Source: Bacteroidales bacterium WCE2004 (GTDB lineage: Bacteria; Bacteroidota; Bacteroidia; Bacteroidales; UBA932). Taken from it: a DNA stretch of 64,000 nt. The first letter of the stretch is position 1. Each line of letters starts with the position of its first letter. The notes under the pieces were generated by a model, which worked only from the letters and a program-made list of their open reading frames with translations, was not told where the DNA came from and did no database searches. The DNA is taken from positions 62,001-126,000 of the forward strand of contig FUZR01000004.1 of NCBI GenBank assembly GCA_900167895.1, read 5' to 3'. This document shows, in pieces, positions 1 through 8,223 of this stretch. A program made the translations under genes and the position numbers.

Positions 1-910
1 CGGCCAGGCGCGCGGCGAAAGCCATCCGCAGGCGGTTGCCATAGGAGCTGATGCGCTCGTCCTCGGCGGCGAAGGCGTCGATGAAGCGGTCGGCCAGGGC
101 CGTGGGCGTCTTGACGAAGTCATAGGCCACCTGGTCCGCGACGTGGAAATCGCGGTCGTGGCCGATGGCCGTGTAGACCGGCACGGGGCAGTTGGCGATG
201 GCGAAGCAGAGGCCGTAGTCGTCGAAGCAGGCGAGGTCAAGCGCCGAGCCGCCGCCGCGCATCAGCAGCACGGCGTCGAAGGGCTCCGGCGCGCATTCCA
301 CGCGCTCCAGGGCGTCCACGATGCTGGCGGGGGCGTCCTCCCCCTGCATCGTGGCCTCGAAGAGCTCCACCGCGAACACGAAGCCATAGGCGTTCTCCGT
401 CAGGTGGCGGCAGAAGTCGCCGTAGCCCGCGGCGTCCCGCGCGGAGATCACCGCCAGGCGGTACGGCAGCAGCGCCGGTTCGAGCTCCTTCTGCCGGTCG
501 AGCAGGCCGTCCGCCGCGAGCTTCTCGAGCGTGCGGCGGCGTTGCAGCTCGGCGGCACCGAGCGTGAAACGCGGCTCGATCTCGTCGACCGTGAGGGTAA
601 GTCCGTAGAGTTCGCTGTATCCCACCTGCACGCGCAGGAGGACCTCCATCCCGGCGGCCAGGTCGCCTCCGGTGGCTTCGCGGAAATAGGCGCGCAGCGC
701 CGCATAGCGGCTGCGCCAGACGACGGCCTTGGCCCGCGCCACGATCCGGCCCTCCTCGCTCTGGCTGAGGTCCAGGTAGCAGTGGCCGTTGGCCTTGGCC
801 TGCACGGAAGCGATCTCCGCCCGCACCCAGCAGCGCTCCGGGAAGGACATCTCGATCTCCTCCCGCAGCCGCGCCTGCAATTCGGCCAGGTCTATGTAAT
901 CACGTTCCAT
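1..910 (-). CDS. xseA: Exodeoxyribonuclease VII large subunit (3' part outside window)
   Basis: Large, catalytic subunit of exonuclease VII, which degrades single-stranded DNA to oligonucleotides in mismatch repair and damage processing. The reading frame starts at the ATG at 910 (MERDYIDLAELQARL) and stays open to the window edge, giving 303 codons of an expected 400 or more. An N-terminal OB-fold (about residues 1-100, with the segment RCWVRAEIASVQAKANGHCY) is followed by the exonuclease domain with VISARDAAGYGDF and LLMRGGGSALDLACFDD, both matching conserved family blocks. It lies 65 bp beyond der and has its own promoter-like element right before the start codon. The C-terminus cannot be judged. 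Confidence 0.93.
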   Translation of the reverse strand, partial: MERDYIDLAELQARLREEIEMSFPERCWVRAEIASVQAKANGHCYLDLSQSEEGRIVARAKAVVWRSRYAALRAYFREATGGDLAAGMEVLLRVQVGYSELYGLTLTVDEIEPRFTLGAAELQRRRTLEKLAADGLLDRQKELEPALLPYRLAVISARDAAGYGDFCRHLTENAYGFVFAVELFEATMQGEDAPASIVDALERVECAPEPFDAVLLMRGGGSALDLACFDDYGLCFAIANCPVPVYTAIGHDRDFHVADQVAYDFVKTPTALADRFIDAFAAEDERISSYGNRLRMAFAARLA

Positions 911-916
911 ACATCA

Positions 917-924
917 CAAAAATA
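917..924 (-). promoter_or_regulatory. Bacteroidota -7 promoter element for xseA (leaderless)
   Basis: On the minus strand the sequence reads TATTTTTG, matching the Bacteroidota -7 consensus TAnnTTTG. Its last base is 7 nt before the A of the xseA ATG, so transcription should begin at or next to the start codon. Assigned by consensus match only. Confidence 0.55.
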
Positions 925-975
925 CGCAAATTCTATGAATTCGCGCATTTTTGTCGAAGCCTCCGGAAAGGGGGA

Positions 976-2283
976 TTATTTCTGCCGGCAGTAGATCTGG
1001 ACCGGGCAGCCCGTCAGGTTGAAATGCTTGCGGAGCTGGTTCTCCAGAAAGCGCTTGTAGGGGTCCTTGATGTACTGCGGAAGGTTGCAGAAGAAGGCGA
1101 ACGCCGGGAAGGCCGTCGGCAGCTGGGTGATGTATTTCACCTTGACATATTTGCCCTTCCAAGCGGGCGGCGGGGTCTCCTCGATGACCGGCAGCAGCGC
1201 CTCGTTGAGCCGGGCCGTCGGGATCTTCTGCGAATAATTGGCGTACACCTGCGTGGCGGCGTCCAGCACGTCCTGGATGCGCTGCATCTTCAGCACGGAG
1301 GTGAAGATGATGGGCACGTCGTCGAACGGGGCGAGCCGGGCGCGCAGCGACTCGGTGTAGTCGCGCATCGTGTTGGAATCCTTGATGAAGAGGTCCCACT
1401 TGTTGACCACGACCACGCAGCCCTTGCGGTTCTTGAGGATCAGGTTGAAGATGTTCATGTCCTGCGCCTCCATGCCGGTCGTGGCGTCGATCATCAGGAT
1501 GCAGATGTCGGCGTGCTCGATGGCGCGGATGGAGCGCATCACGGAATAGAACTCCAGGTCCTCGTGGACCTTGGTCTTGCGGCGGATGCCCGCCGTGTCG
1601 ACCAGCATGAATTCGTGTCCGAACTTGTTGTAGTAGGTCTCGATGGCGTCGCGCGTGGTGCCGGCGACCGGCGTCACGATGTTACGCTCCTGGCCCAGCA
1701 GGGCGTTGGTCAGCGAGGACTTGCCCACGTTCGGCTTGCCCACGATCGTGATGCGGGGCAGCCCGGCATGCGGGTCCTCCTGCTCTTCCTCCTCCGGCAG
1801 CGCGGCCACCACGGCGTCCAGCAGGTCGCCGGTGCCGCTGCCGTTGGCGGCGGAGATGCTGTAGATCTCGCCCAGGCCCAGGGAGTAGAACTGATAGGCG
1901 TCGAACATCTTCTCGCCCGTGTCCACCTTGTTGACACAGAGGACGACCGGCTTGCGGGTCCGGCGGAGGATATCCGCGATCTCGGCGTCGTAGTCCGTGA
2001 TGCCCGTGGCAGCCTCGACCAGGAAGAGGACGAGGTCGGCTTCGTCGATGGCGATCTGGACCTGCGAGCGGATCGCAGATTCGAAGACGTCGTCGGAATT
2101 GGTGGTATAGCCGCCGGTGTCGACGACCGAGAACTCCCGGCCGCACCACTCGCAGCGGCCGTAATGGCGGTCGCGGGTCACGCCGGCAGTGTCATCTACG
2201 ATGGCCTGCCGCATCCCGACGAGGCGGTTGAAAAGGGTGGATTTGCCGACGTTAGGCCGGCCGACGATGGCAACGAGACTCAT
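976..2283 (-). CDS. der: Ribosome biogenesis GTPase Der (EngA)
   Basis: Essential tandem GTPase that helps mature the 50S ribosomal subunit. The 435-residue product has the two G domains that define the family: a P-loop GRPNVGKS at residues 8-15 and a second GKPNVGKS near residue 181, with the matching DTAG/DTGG and NKVD/NKWD motifs, then the C-terminal KH-like domain (from about residue 350). Length is normal for the family. Last gene of the apparent operon yihA-prs-small protein-der, with only 3 nt separating it from the upstream gene. The product is cytosolic. Confidence 0.97.
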   Translation of the reverse strand: MSLVAIVGRPNVGKSTLFNRLVGMRQAIVDDTAGVTRDRHYGRCEWCGREFSVVDTGGYTTNSDDVFESAIRSQVQIAIDEADLVLFLVEAATGITDYDAEIADILRRTRKPVVLCVNKVDTGEKMFDAYQFYSLGLGEIYSISAANGSGTGDLLDAVVAALPEEEEQEDPHAGLPRITIVGKPNVGKSSLTNALLGQERNIVTPVAGTTRDAIETYYNKFGHEFMLVDTAGIRRKTKVHEDLEFYSVMRSIRAIEHADICILMIDATTGMEAQDMNIFNLILKNRKGCVVVVNKWDLFIKDSNTMRDYTESLRARLAPFDDVPIIFTSVLKMQRIQDVLDAATQVYANYSQKIPTARLNEALLPVIEETPPPAWKGKYVKVKYITQLPTAFPAFAFFCNLPQYIKDPYKRFLENQLRKHFNLTGCPVQIYCRQK

Positions 2284-2286
2284 TTG

Positions 2287-2523
2287 CTACGAATGTTGGG
2301 TGTATAATTGACAATCTTTGCAGGCTTCAGTCTGCCCGCCCTTGCAGTGCTTGCCGTGCAGGGCGGCGTCTTCATCCTTGTAGCAGCGGATGCCACGGCG
2401 GCGCATCTCCTCGTTGGACCCGACATCATACTTCGGGAACTCCTTCCCGAAGAGGATGTTCACGGCCAGGCCGAGCACGCAGAGCCCGACCAGCACGAGT
2501 ACAACGAGGAAAAACGGCCACAT
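2287..2523 (-). CDS. Small Cys-rich single-pass membrane protein, function unknown
   Basis: A 78-residue protein with one strong membrane helix at residues 1-25 (start MWPFFLVVLVLVGL) and a soluble tail holding four to five cysteines, ending in a C-x2-C arrangement (ACKDCQ). The tail also has the segment KEFPKYDVGSNEEM, which resembles small conserved Bacteroidales membrane proteins of unknown role. The cysteines could bind metal, but nothing shows this. It is packed tightly between prs (7 nt) and der (3 nt), so it is almost certainly co-transcribed and real despite its size. Confidence 0.8.
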   Translation of the reverse strand: MWPFFLVVLVLVGLCVLGLAVNILFGKEFPKYDVGSNEEMRRRGIRCYKDEDAALHGKHCKGGQTEACKDCQLYTQHS

Positions 2524-2530
2524 GTTGCTT

Positions 2531-3502
2531 CTACTGGACGAAGTCGGGGCTGATAGCCTCGTAGTTATAAACCTTGTGGATGATGGAGGCGAACACCTCG
2601 GTCATCGACACGATACGGATCTTCGGATCGTCCGCCAGCTCCGGATGCGGGATGGTGTCGGTGATGAACACCTCCTGCAGGGCGGAATCGTGGATCCGGG
2701 AGACGGCCTCGCCGGAGAGGAGTCCGTGGGTGGCGCAGGCGCGCACGCTGTTGGCGCCGCGGTTCATCAGCACCTCGGCGGCCTTGCAGAGCGTGCCGAC
2801 GGTGTCGATCATGTCATCCACGATGATGATGTCCTTGCCCTCGATCTCGCCGATGGCGGTGATGGAGCCGACCACGTTGGCCCGCTCGCGGGTCTTGTGG
2901 CAGATGATCACCGGGCACATCAGCTCGCGGGCATAGACGTTGGCGCGCTTGGCGCCGCCCATGTCGGGCGCGGCGATCGCCAGGTCCTTGAACTTGCGGT
3001 CGCGGATGTAGGGGATAAAGACCTTGCTGGCATAGACGTGGTCCACGGGGATGTCGAAGAAGCCCTGGATCTGTCCGGCGTGCAGGTCGCAAGTCATCAC
3101 ACGGTCCGCACCGGCGGCGCGCAGCAGGTTGGCCACGAGCTTGGCACCGATGGCCACGCGGGGACGGTCCTTGCGGTCCTGGCGGGCCCAGCCGAAATAC
3201 GGCATCACGGCCACCACTTCGTCGGCCGAGGCGCGCTTGGCGGCGTCGATCGCGAGCAGGAGCTCCATCAGGTTGTCTGCAGGGGGGATGGTAGATTGCA
3301 GGATGTAGACGGAAGCGCCGCGGACGCTCTCGGAGTACTGCGGCTGGAATTCGCCGTCGCTGAAGGGAGTGACCTCCAATTCGCCCAGATGCACTTCGGG
3401 CTCCTCAGGCGACTTGAGCTGGTTGAGGTGGTTGATGACCTGGCGTGCAAAGTTCTCGGAGGCTCTGCAGGCGAACAATTCCAAACGGTGCGTGTGAATC
3501 AT
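2531..3502 (-). CDS. prs: Ribose-phosphate pyrophosphokinase (PRPP synthetase)
   Basis: Makes phosphoribosyl pyrophosphate from ribose 5-phosphate and ATP, the precursor for purine, pyrimidine, histidine and tryptophan synthesis. The start chosen is the ATG at 3502 (MIHTHRLELFACRASENF), giving 323 residues as in the family; a longer frame upstream has no support. Visible are the ATP-binding flexible-loop segment YFGWARQDRKDRPRVAIGAK and the PRPP-binding loop VDDMIDTVGTLC. The loop has Val where Gly or Ala is common (DTVGT), a mild deviation. It sits 17 nt after yihA in a probable operon. Confidence 0.96.
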   Translation of the reverse strand: MIHTHRLELFACRASENFARQVINHLNQLKSPEEPEVHLGELEVTPFSDGEFQPQYSESVRGASVYILQSTIPPADNLMELLLAIDAAKRASADEVVAVMPYFGWARQDRKDRPRVAIGAKLVANLLRAAGADRVMTCDLHAGQIQGFFDIPVDHVYASKVFIPYIRDRKFKDLAIAAPDMGGAKRANVYARELMCPVIICHKTRERANVVGSITAIGEIEGKDIIIVDDMIDTVGTLCKAAEVLMNRGANSVRACATHGLLSGEAVSRIHDSALQEVFITDTIPHPELADDPKIRIVSMTEVFASIIHKVYNYEAISPDFVQ

Positions 3503-3519
3503 ATGATTAATATGTAAAG

Positions 3520-4116
3520 CTAAATTGTATCCAGAATGTTTCCGATGTAGTCCAGGATCTCCTCCCTGCCGCGGCCCGTCTGCGAGGAGCTGCAGAACAC
3601 GGGCGGGAGCTCCTCCCACTGCTGCAGCAGGATCTCGCGGTCCCGCTCGATCTGTGCGGCCAGGACATTGGGGCCCTGCTTGTCGCACTTGGTCAGGATG
3701 AGGGCGAACGGGATGCCGTGTTCGCCCAGCTCCGCCAGGAAATCCAGGTCGATCCGCCCGATGTCATGGCGCGAATCGATGAGCACGAACAGGAGCGCCA
3801 TCTCCTGCGAGCCCGTGATGTAGTCCCGGATCACGGCGGCGATCTCCTCCCGGCCTTTCTGACCCAGCTTCGCATAGCCGTAGCCCGGCAGGTCTACCAG
3901 GTACCAGCTGTCGTTGATCAGGAAGTGATTGACCACCTTGGTCTTGCCGGGGGTGGACGAGGTCATGGCCAGGCGGGAATTCCCACACAGCGCATTGATG
4001 AGCGAAGACTTGCCGACGTTGGACCTGCCGATGAAGGCGAACTCCGGCAATTTGCGCTTGGGCTTCTGGGAAATCCGGGTGCTGCTGCCTGCAAACACGG
4101 CCTCGGAAATCTTCAT
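3520..4116 (-). CDS. yihA: Ribosome biogenesis GTP-binding protein YihA/YsxC (EngB)
   Basis: Small TrmE-Era-type GTPase needed for 50S ribosome assembly and cell division. The start at 4116 (MKISEAVFAGSSTR) gives 198 residues, normal for the family; the in-frame ATG 12 codons upstream would place the start almost at the promoter. G motifs are intact: GRSNVGKSS (G1), DLPGYGYAKLG (G3) and TKCDK (G4). First gene of the probable yihA-prs-small protein-der operon, read from the minus-strand promoter at 4142-4149. It thus groups two ribosome-assembly GTPases in one transcript. Confidence 0.95.
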   Translation of the reverse strand: MKISEAVFAGSSTRISQKPKRKLPEFAFIGRSNVGKSSLINALCGNSRLAMTSSTPGKTKVVNHFLINDSWYLVDLPGYGYAKLGQKGREEIAAVIRDYITGSQEMALLFVLIDSRHDIGRIDLDFLAELGEHGIPFALILTKCDKQGPNVLAAQIERDREILLQQWEELPPVFCSSSQTGRGREEILDYIGNILDTI

Positions 4117-4141
4117 ACAAAAACTAACTCTATTTTCACTG

Positions 4142-4149
4142 CAAAGATA
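4142..4149 (-). promoter_or_regulatory. -7 promoter element for yihA operon
   Basis: Minus strand reads TATCTTTG, an exact fit to the Bacteroidota TAnnTTTG element, 26 nt before the yihA ATG. It lies back to back with the kdgK promoter at 4164-4171. Confidence 0.7.
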
Positions 4150-4163
4150 CATAAAAAAAAGAT

Positions 4164-4171
4164 TATATTTG
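4164..4171 (+). promoter_or_regulatory. -7 promoter element for kdgK operon
   Basis: TATATTTG, an exact TAnnTTTG match, 36 nt before the kdgK ATG in the short divergent intergenic region. No operator for a uronate regulator was recognised here. Confidence 0.7.
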
Positions 4172-4206
4172 CGAGATACGAACCTAGATCATTCATTCGA
4201 TTAACC

Positions 4207-5247
4207 ATGCCCACTGTCATTACTTTCGGAGAGATCATGCTCCGACTTTCAACGCCCGGCTATCTGCGTTTCGGACAAGCCAGGCAGTTCGACGCCACTT
4301 TCGGCGGCGGCGAGGCCAACGTCGCAGTTTCGCTGGCCAATTACGGCGTAGACGCCAAGTTCATCACCCGGCTTCCTGAGAACGACATTGCCAAGGCCTG
4401 CATCAAGGACCTCCGTTCCTACGGTGTCGACACGTCCGGCATCGTCTTCGGCGGCGACCGCATAGGCATCTATTTCCTCGAGACCGGCGCCGTGGCGCGT
4501 CCGAGCAAGGTCGTCTATGACCGCGCCAACTCCTCCATCGCCACCATCCAGCCGGGCATGATCGACTGGAAGAAGGTCTTCGAAGGAGCCGACTGGTTCC
4601 ACTGGACCGGCATCACCCCCGCCCTCAGCCAGGGCGCGGCGGACGTATGTCTGGAGGCCATCAAGGCCGCCAACGCCCTCGGCGTGACGGTCAGCTGCGA
4701 CCTCAACTACCGCAAGAATCTCTGGAAATATGGCAAGAAGGCCGGTGAGATCATGCCGGCGCTCGTCGAGGGCTGCGACATCATCCTCGGCAACGAAGAG
4801 GACGCCGACAAGGTCTTCGGCATCAAGCCCGAGGGCTTCGAGGTCACCGCCACGGGCGGCGCCATCGACCAGCAGCGCTTCCAGAGCGTGGGAGAGCAGC
4901 TGATGAAGCGTTTCCCGCGCGCCAGGAAGGTCATCATCACCCTGCGCGGTTCCATCAACGCCAACCACAACACCTGGGGCGGCGTGCTCTGGGACGGCAA
5001 GACGCTCTATCAGTCCCCGCGCTACGACATCACGCACATCGTGGACCGCGTCGGCGGCGGCGACTCCTTCATGGGCGGCCTGATCTACGGCCTGCTCACC
5101 TACACCGGCGACGACCAGAAGGCGCTCAACTTCGCCGTGGCCGCCTCCTGCCTCAAGCATACCATCTTCGGCGACTACAACCAGGTCACCGTCGCGGAGG
5201 TCGAGAACCTGATGAAGGGCGACGCCTCCGGACGGGTGTCCCGATAG
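4207..5247 (+). CDS. kdgK: 2-dehydro-3-deoxygluconokinase (KDG kinase, PfkB family)
   Basis: Phosphorylates 2-keto-3-deoxygluconate to KDPG in uronate and pectin breakdown. The ATG at 4207 (MPTVITFGEIMLRLSTPG) gives 346 residues; an open frame upstream runs through the yihA region and is not the gene. The PfkB fold shows the N-terminal GEIMLRL, the FGGGEANVAVSLA sugar-binding block and the C-terminal anion hole/catalytic base DRVGGGDSFMGGL. The substrate is assigned from context: KDPG aldolase and a hexuronate-type transporter follow directly. Its stop codon (5245-5247) overlaps a short interspersed repeat at 5246-5272. Confidence 0.93.
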   Translation: MPTVITFGEIMLRLSTPGYLRFGQARQFDATFGGGEANVAVSLANYGVDAKFITRLPENDIAKACIKDLRSYGVDTSGIVFGGDRIGIYFLETGAVARPSKVVYDRANSSIATIQPGMIDWKKVFEGADWFHWTGITPALSQGAADVCLEAIKAANALGVTVSCDLNYRKNLWKYGKKAGEIMPALVEGCDIILGNEEDADKVFGIKPEGFEVTATGGAIDQQRFQSVGEQLMKRFPRARKVIITLRGSINANHNTWGGVLWDGKTLYQSPRYDITHIVDRVGGGDSFMGGLIYGLLTYTGDDQKALNFAVAASCLKHTIFGDYNQVTVAEVENLMKGDASGRVSR

Positions 5248-5272
5248 ATTCTTCGCTCCGCTCAGAATGACA
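5246..5272. repeat. Short interspersed repeat, copy 1 (end of kdgK)
   Basis: On the minus strand this reads TGTCATTCTGAGCG followed by GAGCGAAGAATCT. A near-identical copy lies at 50805-50832 inside parC. The repeat starts within the kdgK stop codon and fills most of the kdgK-eda gap, so the stop may be supplied by the element. Confidence 0.75.
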
Positions 5273-5284
5273 AAATAGCGCATT

Positions 5285-5950
5285 ATGGCAAAATACGACA
5301 AACTCCAGGTCCTCGCGACGATGACGGAGACCGGCATGGTGCCGGTGTTCTACCATGCGGACGCCGAGGTCGCCAAGAAAGTCCTCAAGGCCTGCTATGA
5401 CGGCGGCGTGCGGGCGTTCGAATTCACCAATCGCGGAGACTTCGCGCAGGAAGTCTTCGGCGAACTCGTCAAATACGCAAACAAGGAGCTCCCCGGCATG
5501 ATCGTCGGCGTGGGCAGCGTGATCGACCCGGCCACCGCCGCGCTCTACATCCAGCTCGGCGCCAACTTCGTGGTCGGCCCCCTGTTCAATCCCGCCATCG
5601 CACCGGTGTGCAACCGCCGCCTCATCCCCTACTGCCCGGGCTGCGGCTCGGTCAGCGAGGTCGGCGCGGCGCAGGAAGCCGGCTGCGACCTGTGCAAGGT
5701 CTTCCCGGGCGACGTGCTCGGCCCGTCCTTCGTCAAGGGCCTCCGCGCCCCGATGCCGTGGAGCCGCCTGATGGTCACGGGCGGCGTCAAGCCCGAGCGG
5801 GCCAACCTCGAGGGCTGGTTCAAGGCCGGCGTGACCTGCGTCGGCATGGGCTCCAACCTCTTCCCCAAGGACGTCATCGCCGCCGGCGATTGGTCCAGGA
5901 TCACGAAACTCTGTCAGGACGCCCTGCAAATCATCCGGGAGGTAAGGTAA
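5285..5950 (+). CDS. eda: 2-dehydro-3-deoxy-phosphogluconate aldolase (KDPG aldolase)
   Basis: Class I aldolase that splits KDPG into pyruvate and glyceraldehyde 3-phosphate, the step after KDG kinase. The 221-residue TIM barrel shows the family's [10 protein letters not shown] segment, the phosphate-binding [11 protein letters not shown] and the Schiff-base lysine in DLCKVFPGD, then MVTGGVKPE near the C-terminus. It starts 37 nt after kdgK, separated by the short repeat, and ends 1 nt before the transporter gene, so the three are likely one transcript. Substrate preference (KDPG versus related keto-acids) is inferred from context. Confidence 0.93.
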   Translation: MAKYDKLQVLATMTETGMVPVFYHADAEVAKKVLKACYDGGVRAFEFTNRGDFAQEVFGELVKYANKELPGMIVGVGSVIDPATAALYIQLGANFVVGPLFNPAIAPVCNRRLIPYCPGCGSVSEVGAAQEAGCDLCKVFPGDVLGPSFVKGLRAPMPWSRLMVTGGVKPERANLEGWFKAGVTCVGMGSNLFPKDVIAAGDWSRITKLCQDALQIIREVR

Positions 5951-5951
5951 T

Positions 5952-7406
5952 ATGGCGACCACACAACAGAAACTGATGACCAACTGGCGCTGGTGGCTCT
6001 GCTCGCTGCTCTTCGTGGCGACGACCGTCAACTACCTCGACCGCCAGGTCCTTTCCCTCACCTACGAGGAGTTTATCAAACCCGAATTCCACTGGACGGA
6101 CGCCGACTACGGCACCATCACGTCCTTCTTCTCCATCTTCTACGCCATCTGCTGCCTGTTCGCGGGCAAGTTCGTGGACTGGATGGGCACCAAGAAGGGC
6201 TACCTGATCGCCATCTGCGTCTGGTCCGTCGGCGCGTGCATGCACGCCGCCTGCGGCTGGGCCACTTCCCTCTTCACGGGCCTGGACGGCGTGGCCGCCC
6301 TGCGCGCCGTCGAGGCGGGCAGCAACGTGGCGCTCGCCGTGTCCACGACTTCCGTCTATCTGTTCCTGCTCTGCCGCGGCATCCTCGCCCTCGGCGAATC
6401 CGGCAACTTCCCGGCCGCCATCAAGGTGACGGCCGAGTATTTCCCGAAGAAGGACCGCGCCTTCGCGACCTCCATCTTCAATGCCGGCGCCTCCGTCGGC
6501 GCGCTCGCCGCCCCGCTGATGATCCCGCCCCTCGCCGTCAGGTTCGGCTGGGAGTGGGCCTTCATCATCATCGGCGGCCTGGGCTTCATCTGGATGTTCT
6601 TCTGGACCTTCATGTACGAGAAGCCCGAGAAGAGCCGCCGGGTCAACGAAGCGGAGCTGGCCTACATCCACCAGGACGACGGAGCGGAAAGCAAGCCCGA
6701 CCGCAGCGAAGGACCCGAGAAGTCCATCCCCTTCGTGCAGTGCCTGCGCTACAAGCAGACCTGGGCCTTCATCACCGGCAAGTTCTTCACCGACGGCGTG
6801 TGGTGGTTCTTCCTGTTCTGGGCGCCTTCCTATTTCAGCAACCAGTTCAACGCCCCCGCCACGTCCAGCCTGGGCCAGGCGCTGATCTTCACGCTCTACG
6901 CCATCGTGACCGTGATCTCGATCATCGGCGGCTACCTGCCCAAGATCTTCGTCGAGAAGAAAGGCATGAACCCCTATGCGGGCCGCATGCTCGCGATGCT
7001 CATCTTCGCCTTCTTCCCCATCGCCGCGCTCTTCGCGCAGCCGCTGGGCATCAACCTCGGCTCCGCGTGGTGGCCAGCCATCCTGATCGGCCTCGCCGGC
7101 GCCGGACACCAGGCCTGGAGCGCCAACCTCTATTCGACCATCGGCGACATGTTCCCGAAGAGCACCATCGCCTCCATCACCGGCATCGGCACGACGGCGG
7201 GCGGCATCGGTTCGATGATCGTCCAGAAGGTCGCCGGCAACCTCTTCACGCACGCGGAAGAGGCGGGCGCCGCCTTCCATTTCCTCGGATTCGAGGGCAA
7301 GCCGGCCGGCTATTTCGTCATGTTCTGCTACTGCGGCGTCGCCTACCTGATCGCCTGGTTCATCATGAAATCCCTTGTCCCGAAGTACAAGCCCATCGAG
7401 CTATAA
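5952..7406 (+). CDS. MFS transporter, hexuronate (ExuT)-like
   Basis: A 484-residue 12-helix major facilitator of the anion:cation symporter group. The first helix carries the typical NYLDRQVLSL motif, and GESGNFPAAIKVTAEYFP is the signature stretch of hexuronate/glucarate transporters. Compared with E. coli ExuT it is longer, with an extra hydrophobic stretch at about residues 105-140 (VAALRAVEAGSNVALAVS), as seen in Bacteroidales relatives. Placed directly after KDG kinase and KDPG aldolase, it most likely imports galacturonate or glucuronate across the inner membrane. The true substrate is not proven by sequence. Confidence 0.85.
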   Translation: MATTQQKLMTNWRWWLCSLLFVATTVNYLDRQVLSLTYEEFIKPEFHWTDADYGTITSFFSIFYAICCLFAGKFVDWMGTKKGYLIAICVWSVGACMHAACGWATSLFTGLDGVAALRAVEAGSNVALAVSTTSVYLFLLCRGILALGESGNFPAAIKVTAEYFPKKDRAFATSIFNAGASVGALAAPLMIPPLAVRFGWEWAFIIIGGLGFIWMFFWTFMYEKPEKSRRVNEAELAYIHQDDGAESKPDRSEGPEKSIPFVQCLRYKQTWAFITGKFFTDGVWWFFLFWAPSYFSNQFNAPATSSLGQALIFTLYAIVTVISIIGGYLPKIFVEKKGMNPYAGRMLAMLIFAFFPIAALFAQPLGINLGSAWWPAILIGLAGAGHQAWSANLYSTIGDMFPKSTIASITGIGTTAGGIGSMIVQKVAGNLFTHAEEAGAAFHFLGFEGKPAGYFVMFCYCGVAYLIAWFIMKSLVPKYKPIEL

Positions 7407-7407
7407 A

Positions 7408-8172
7408 ATGAAAATCTGTCTCGTCCAATTCGACATCGCCTGGGGAGACCCGCAGGCGAACTTCGCCCACCTCGACGCCCTGCTCGCAGGGGCGCCCAAG
7501 GCGGACCTGTATGTCCTTCCGGAAATGTTCACCACGGGATTCGCGACCCTGGAGGGAGCGACCGTAGAGCAGGAGCCATCCGTCGGCCTCGCCTGGATGC
7601 AGCGCAAGGCAGCGGAGCTGAAGGCCGCGGTGGCCGGCAGCGTGGCGCTGCAGACCCCCTCGGGCAAATGCGCCAACCGCTTCTTCTTCGTCCGTCCGGA
7701 CGGGAGCTTCGAGCACTACGACAAGCGCCACCTGTTCGGCTATGGCGGCGAAGGCGAACGCTTCCTGGGCGGCCAGGAGCGCGTGGTCGTCGAATACGGC
7801 GGCGTGCGCTTCCTGCTGGCGGTCTGCTACGACGTCCGCTTCCCGGTCTGGCTACGCAACCGCGATGACTACGACGCCATCCTGCTGGTGGCCAGCTGGC
7901 CCGACGTGCGGCGTTTCGCGTGGGACACGCTCAGCCGCGCCCGCGCCATCGAGAACGCCTGCTACCTCGCGGCCGTCAACCGCGTCGGCACGGACCCTGC
8001 CTGCAGCTACAACGGCGGCACCGCCTTCATCGGGCCCTTCGGCGAGACGCTCTCCGCCGTGCCCGACGGGGAGGAAGGCTTCGCCTGCGGCGAACTGGAC
8101 CTGGAGCATCTGGCCGCCTATCACGCCAAGTTCCCCGTCCTCGAAGACGCGGACAGTTTCGAAATCAAATAA
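7408..8172 (+). CDS. Nitrilase-family omega-amidase (YafV/NIT2-like)
   Basis: Carbon-nitrogen hydrolase of 254 residues. The Glu-Lys-Cys triad is visible: Glu in LPEMFTTGF, Lys in YDKRHLFGYGGE and Cys in VCYDVRFPVW, and the HLFGYGGE stretch is typical of YafV-type omega-amidases that hydrolyse alpha-ketoglutaramate and similar ketoacid amides. The start MKICLVQFDIAWGDP at 7408 is preferred over an upstream in-frame start lying inside the transporter gene. It begins 1 nt after the transporter stop, so it belongs to the uronate operon, although its activity has no obvious uronate role; metabolite repair is the usual function. Confidence 0.9.
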   Translation: MKICLVQFDIAWGDPQANFAHLDALLAGAPKADLYVLPEMFTTGFATLEGATVEQEPSVGLAWMQRKAAELKAAVAGSVALQTPSGKCANRFFFVRPDGSFEHYDKRHLFGYGGEGERFLGGQERVVVEYGGVRFLLAVCYDVRFPVWLRNRDDYDAILLVASWPDVRRFAWDTLSRARAIENACYLAAVNRVGTDPACSYNGGTAFIGPFGETLSAVPDGEEGFACGELDLEHLAAYHAKFPVLEDADSFEIK

Positions 8173-8175
8173 AAA

Positions 8176-8199
8176 ACGGGAGCCCGGCCGGGCTCCCGT
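8176..8199. terminator. Bidirectional intrinsic terminator between amidase and pnp
   Basis: Perfect GC-rich palindrome (ACGGGAGCCC / GGGCTCCCGT around CGGCCG) flanked by an A-run on the left and a T-run on the right, so it can stop both the plus-strand uronate operon and the minus-strand pnp transcript. Confidence 0.9.
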
Positions 8200-8223
8200 T
8201 TTTCTTATCTGCATCAGAGATCT

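Noticed and set aside
3718..4206. N-terminal extension of KDG kinase in the same open frame
   Set aside because: The extension is antisense to yihA and precedes the promoter; the PfkB domain starts at the ATG at 4207.
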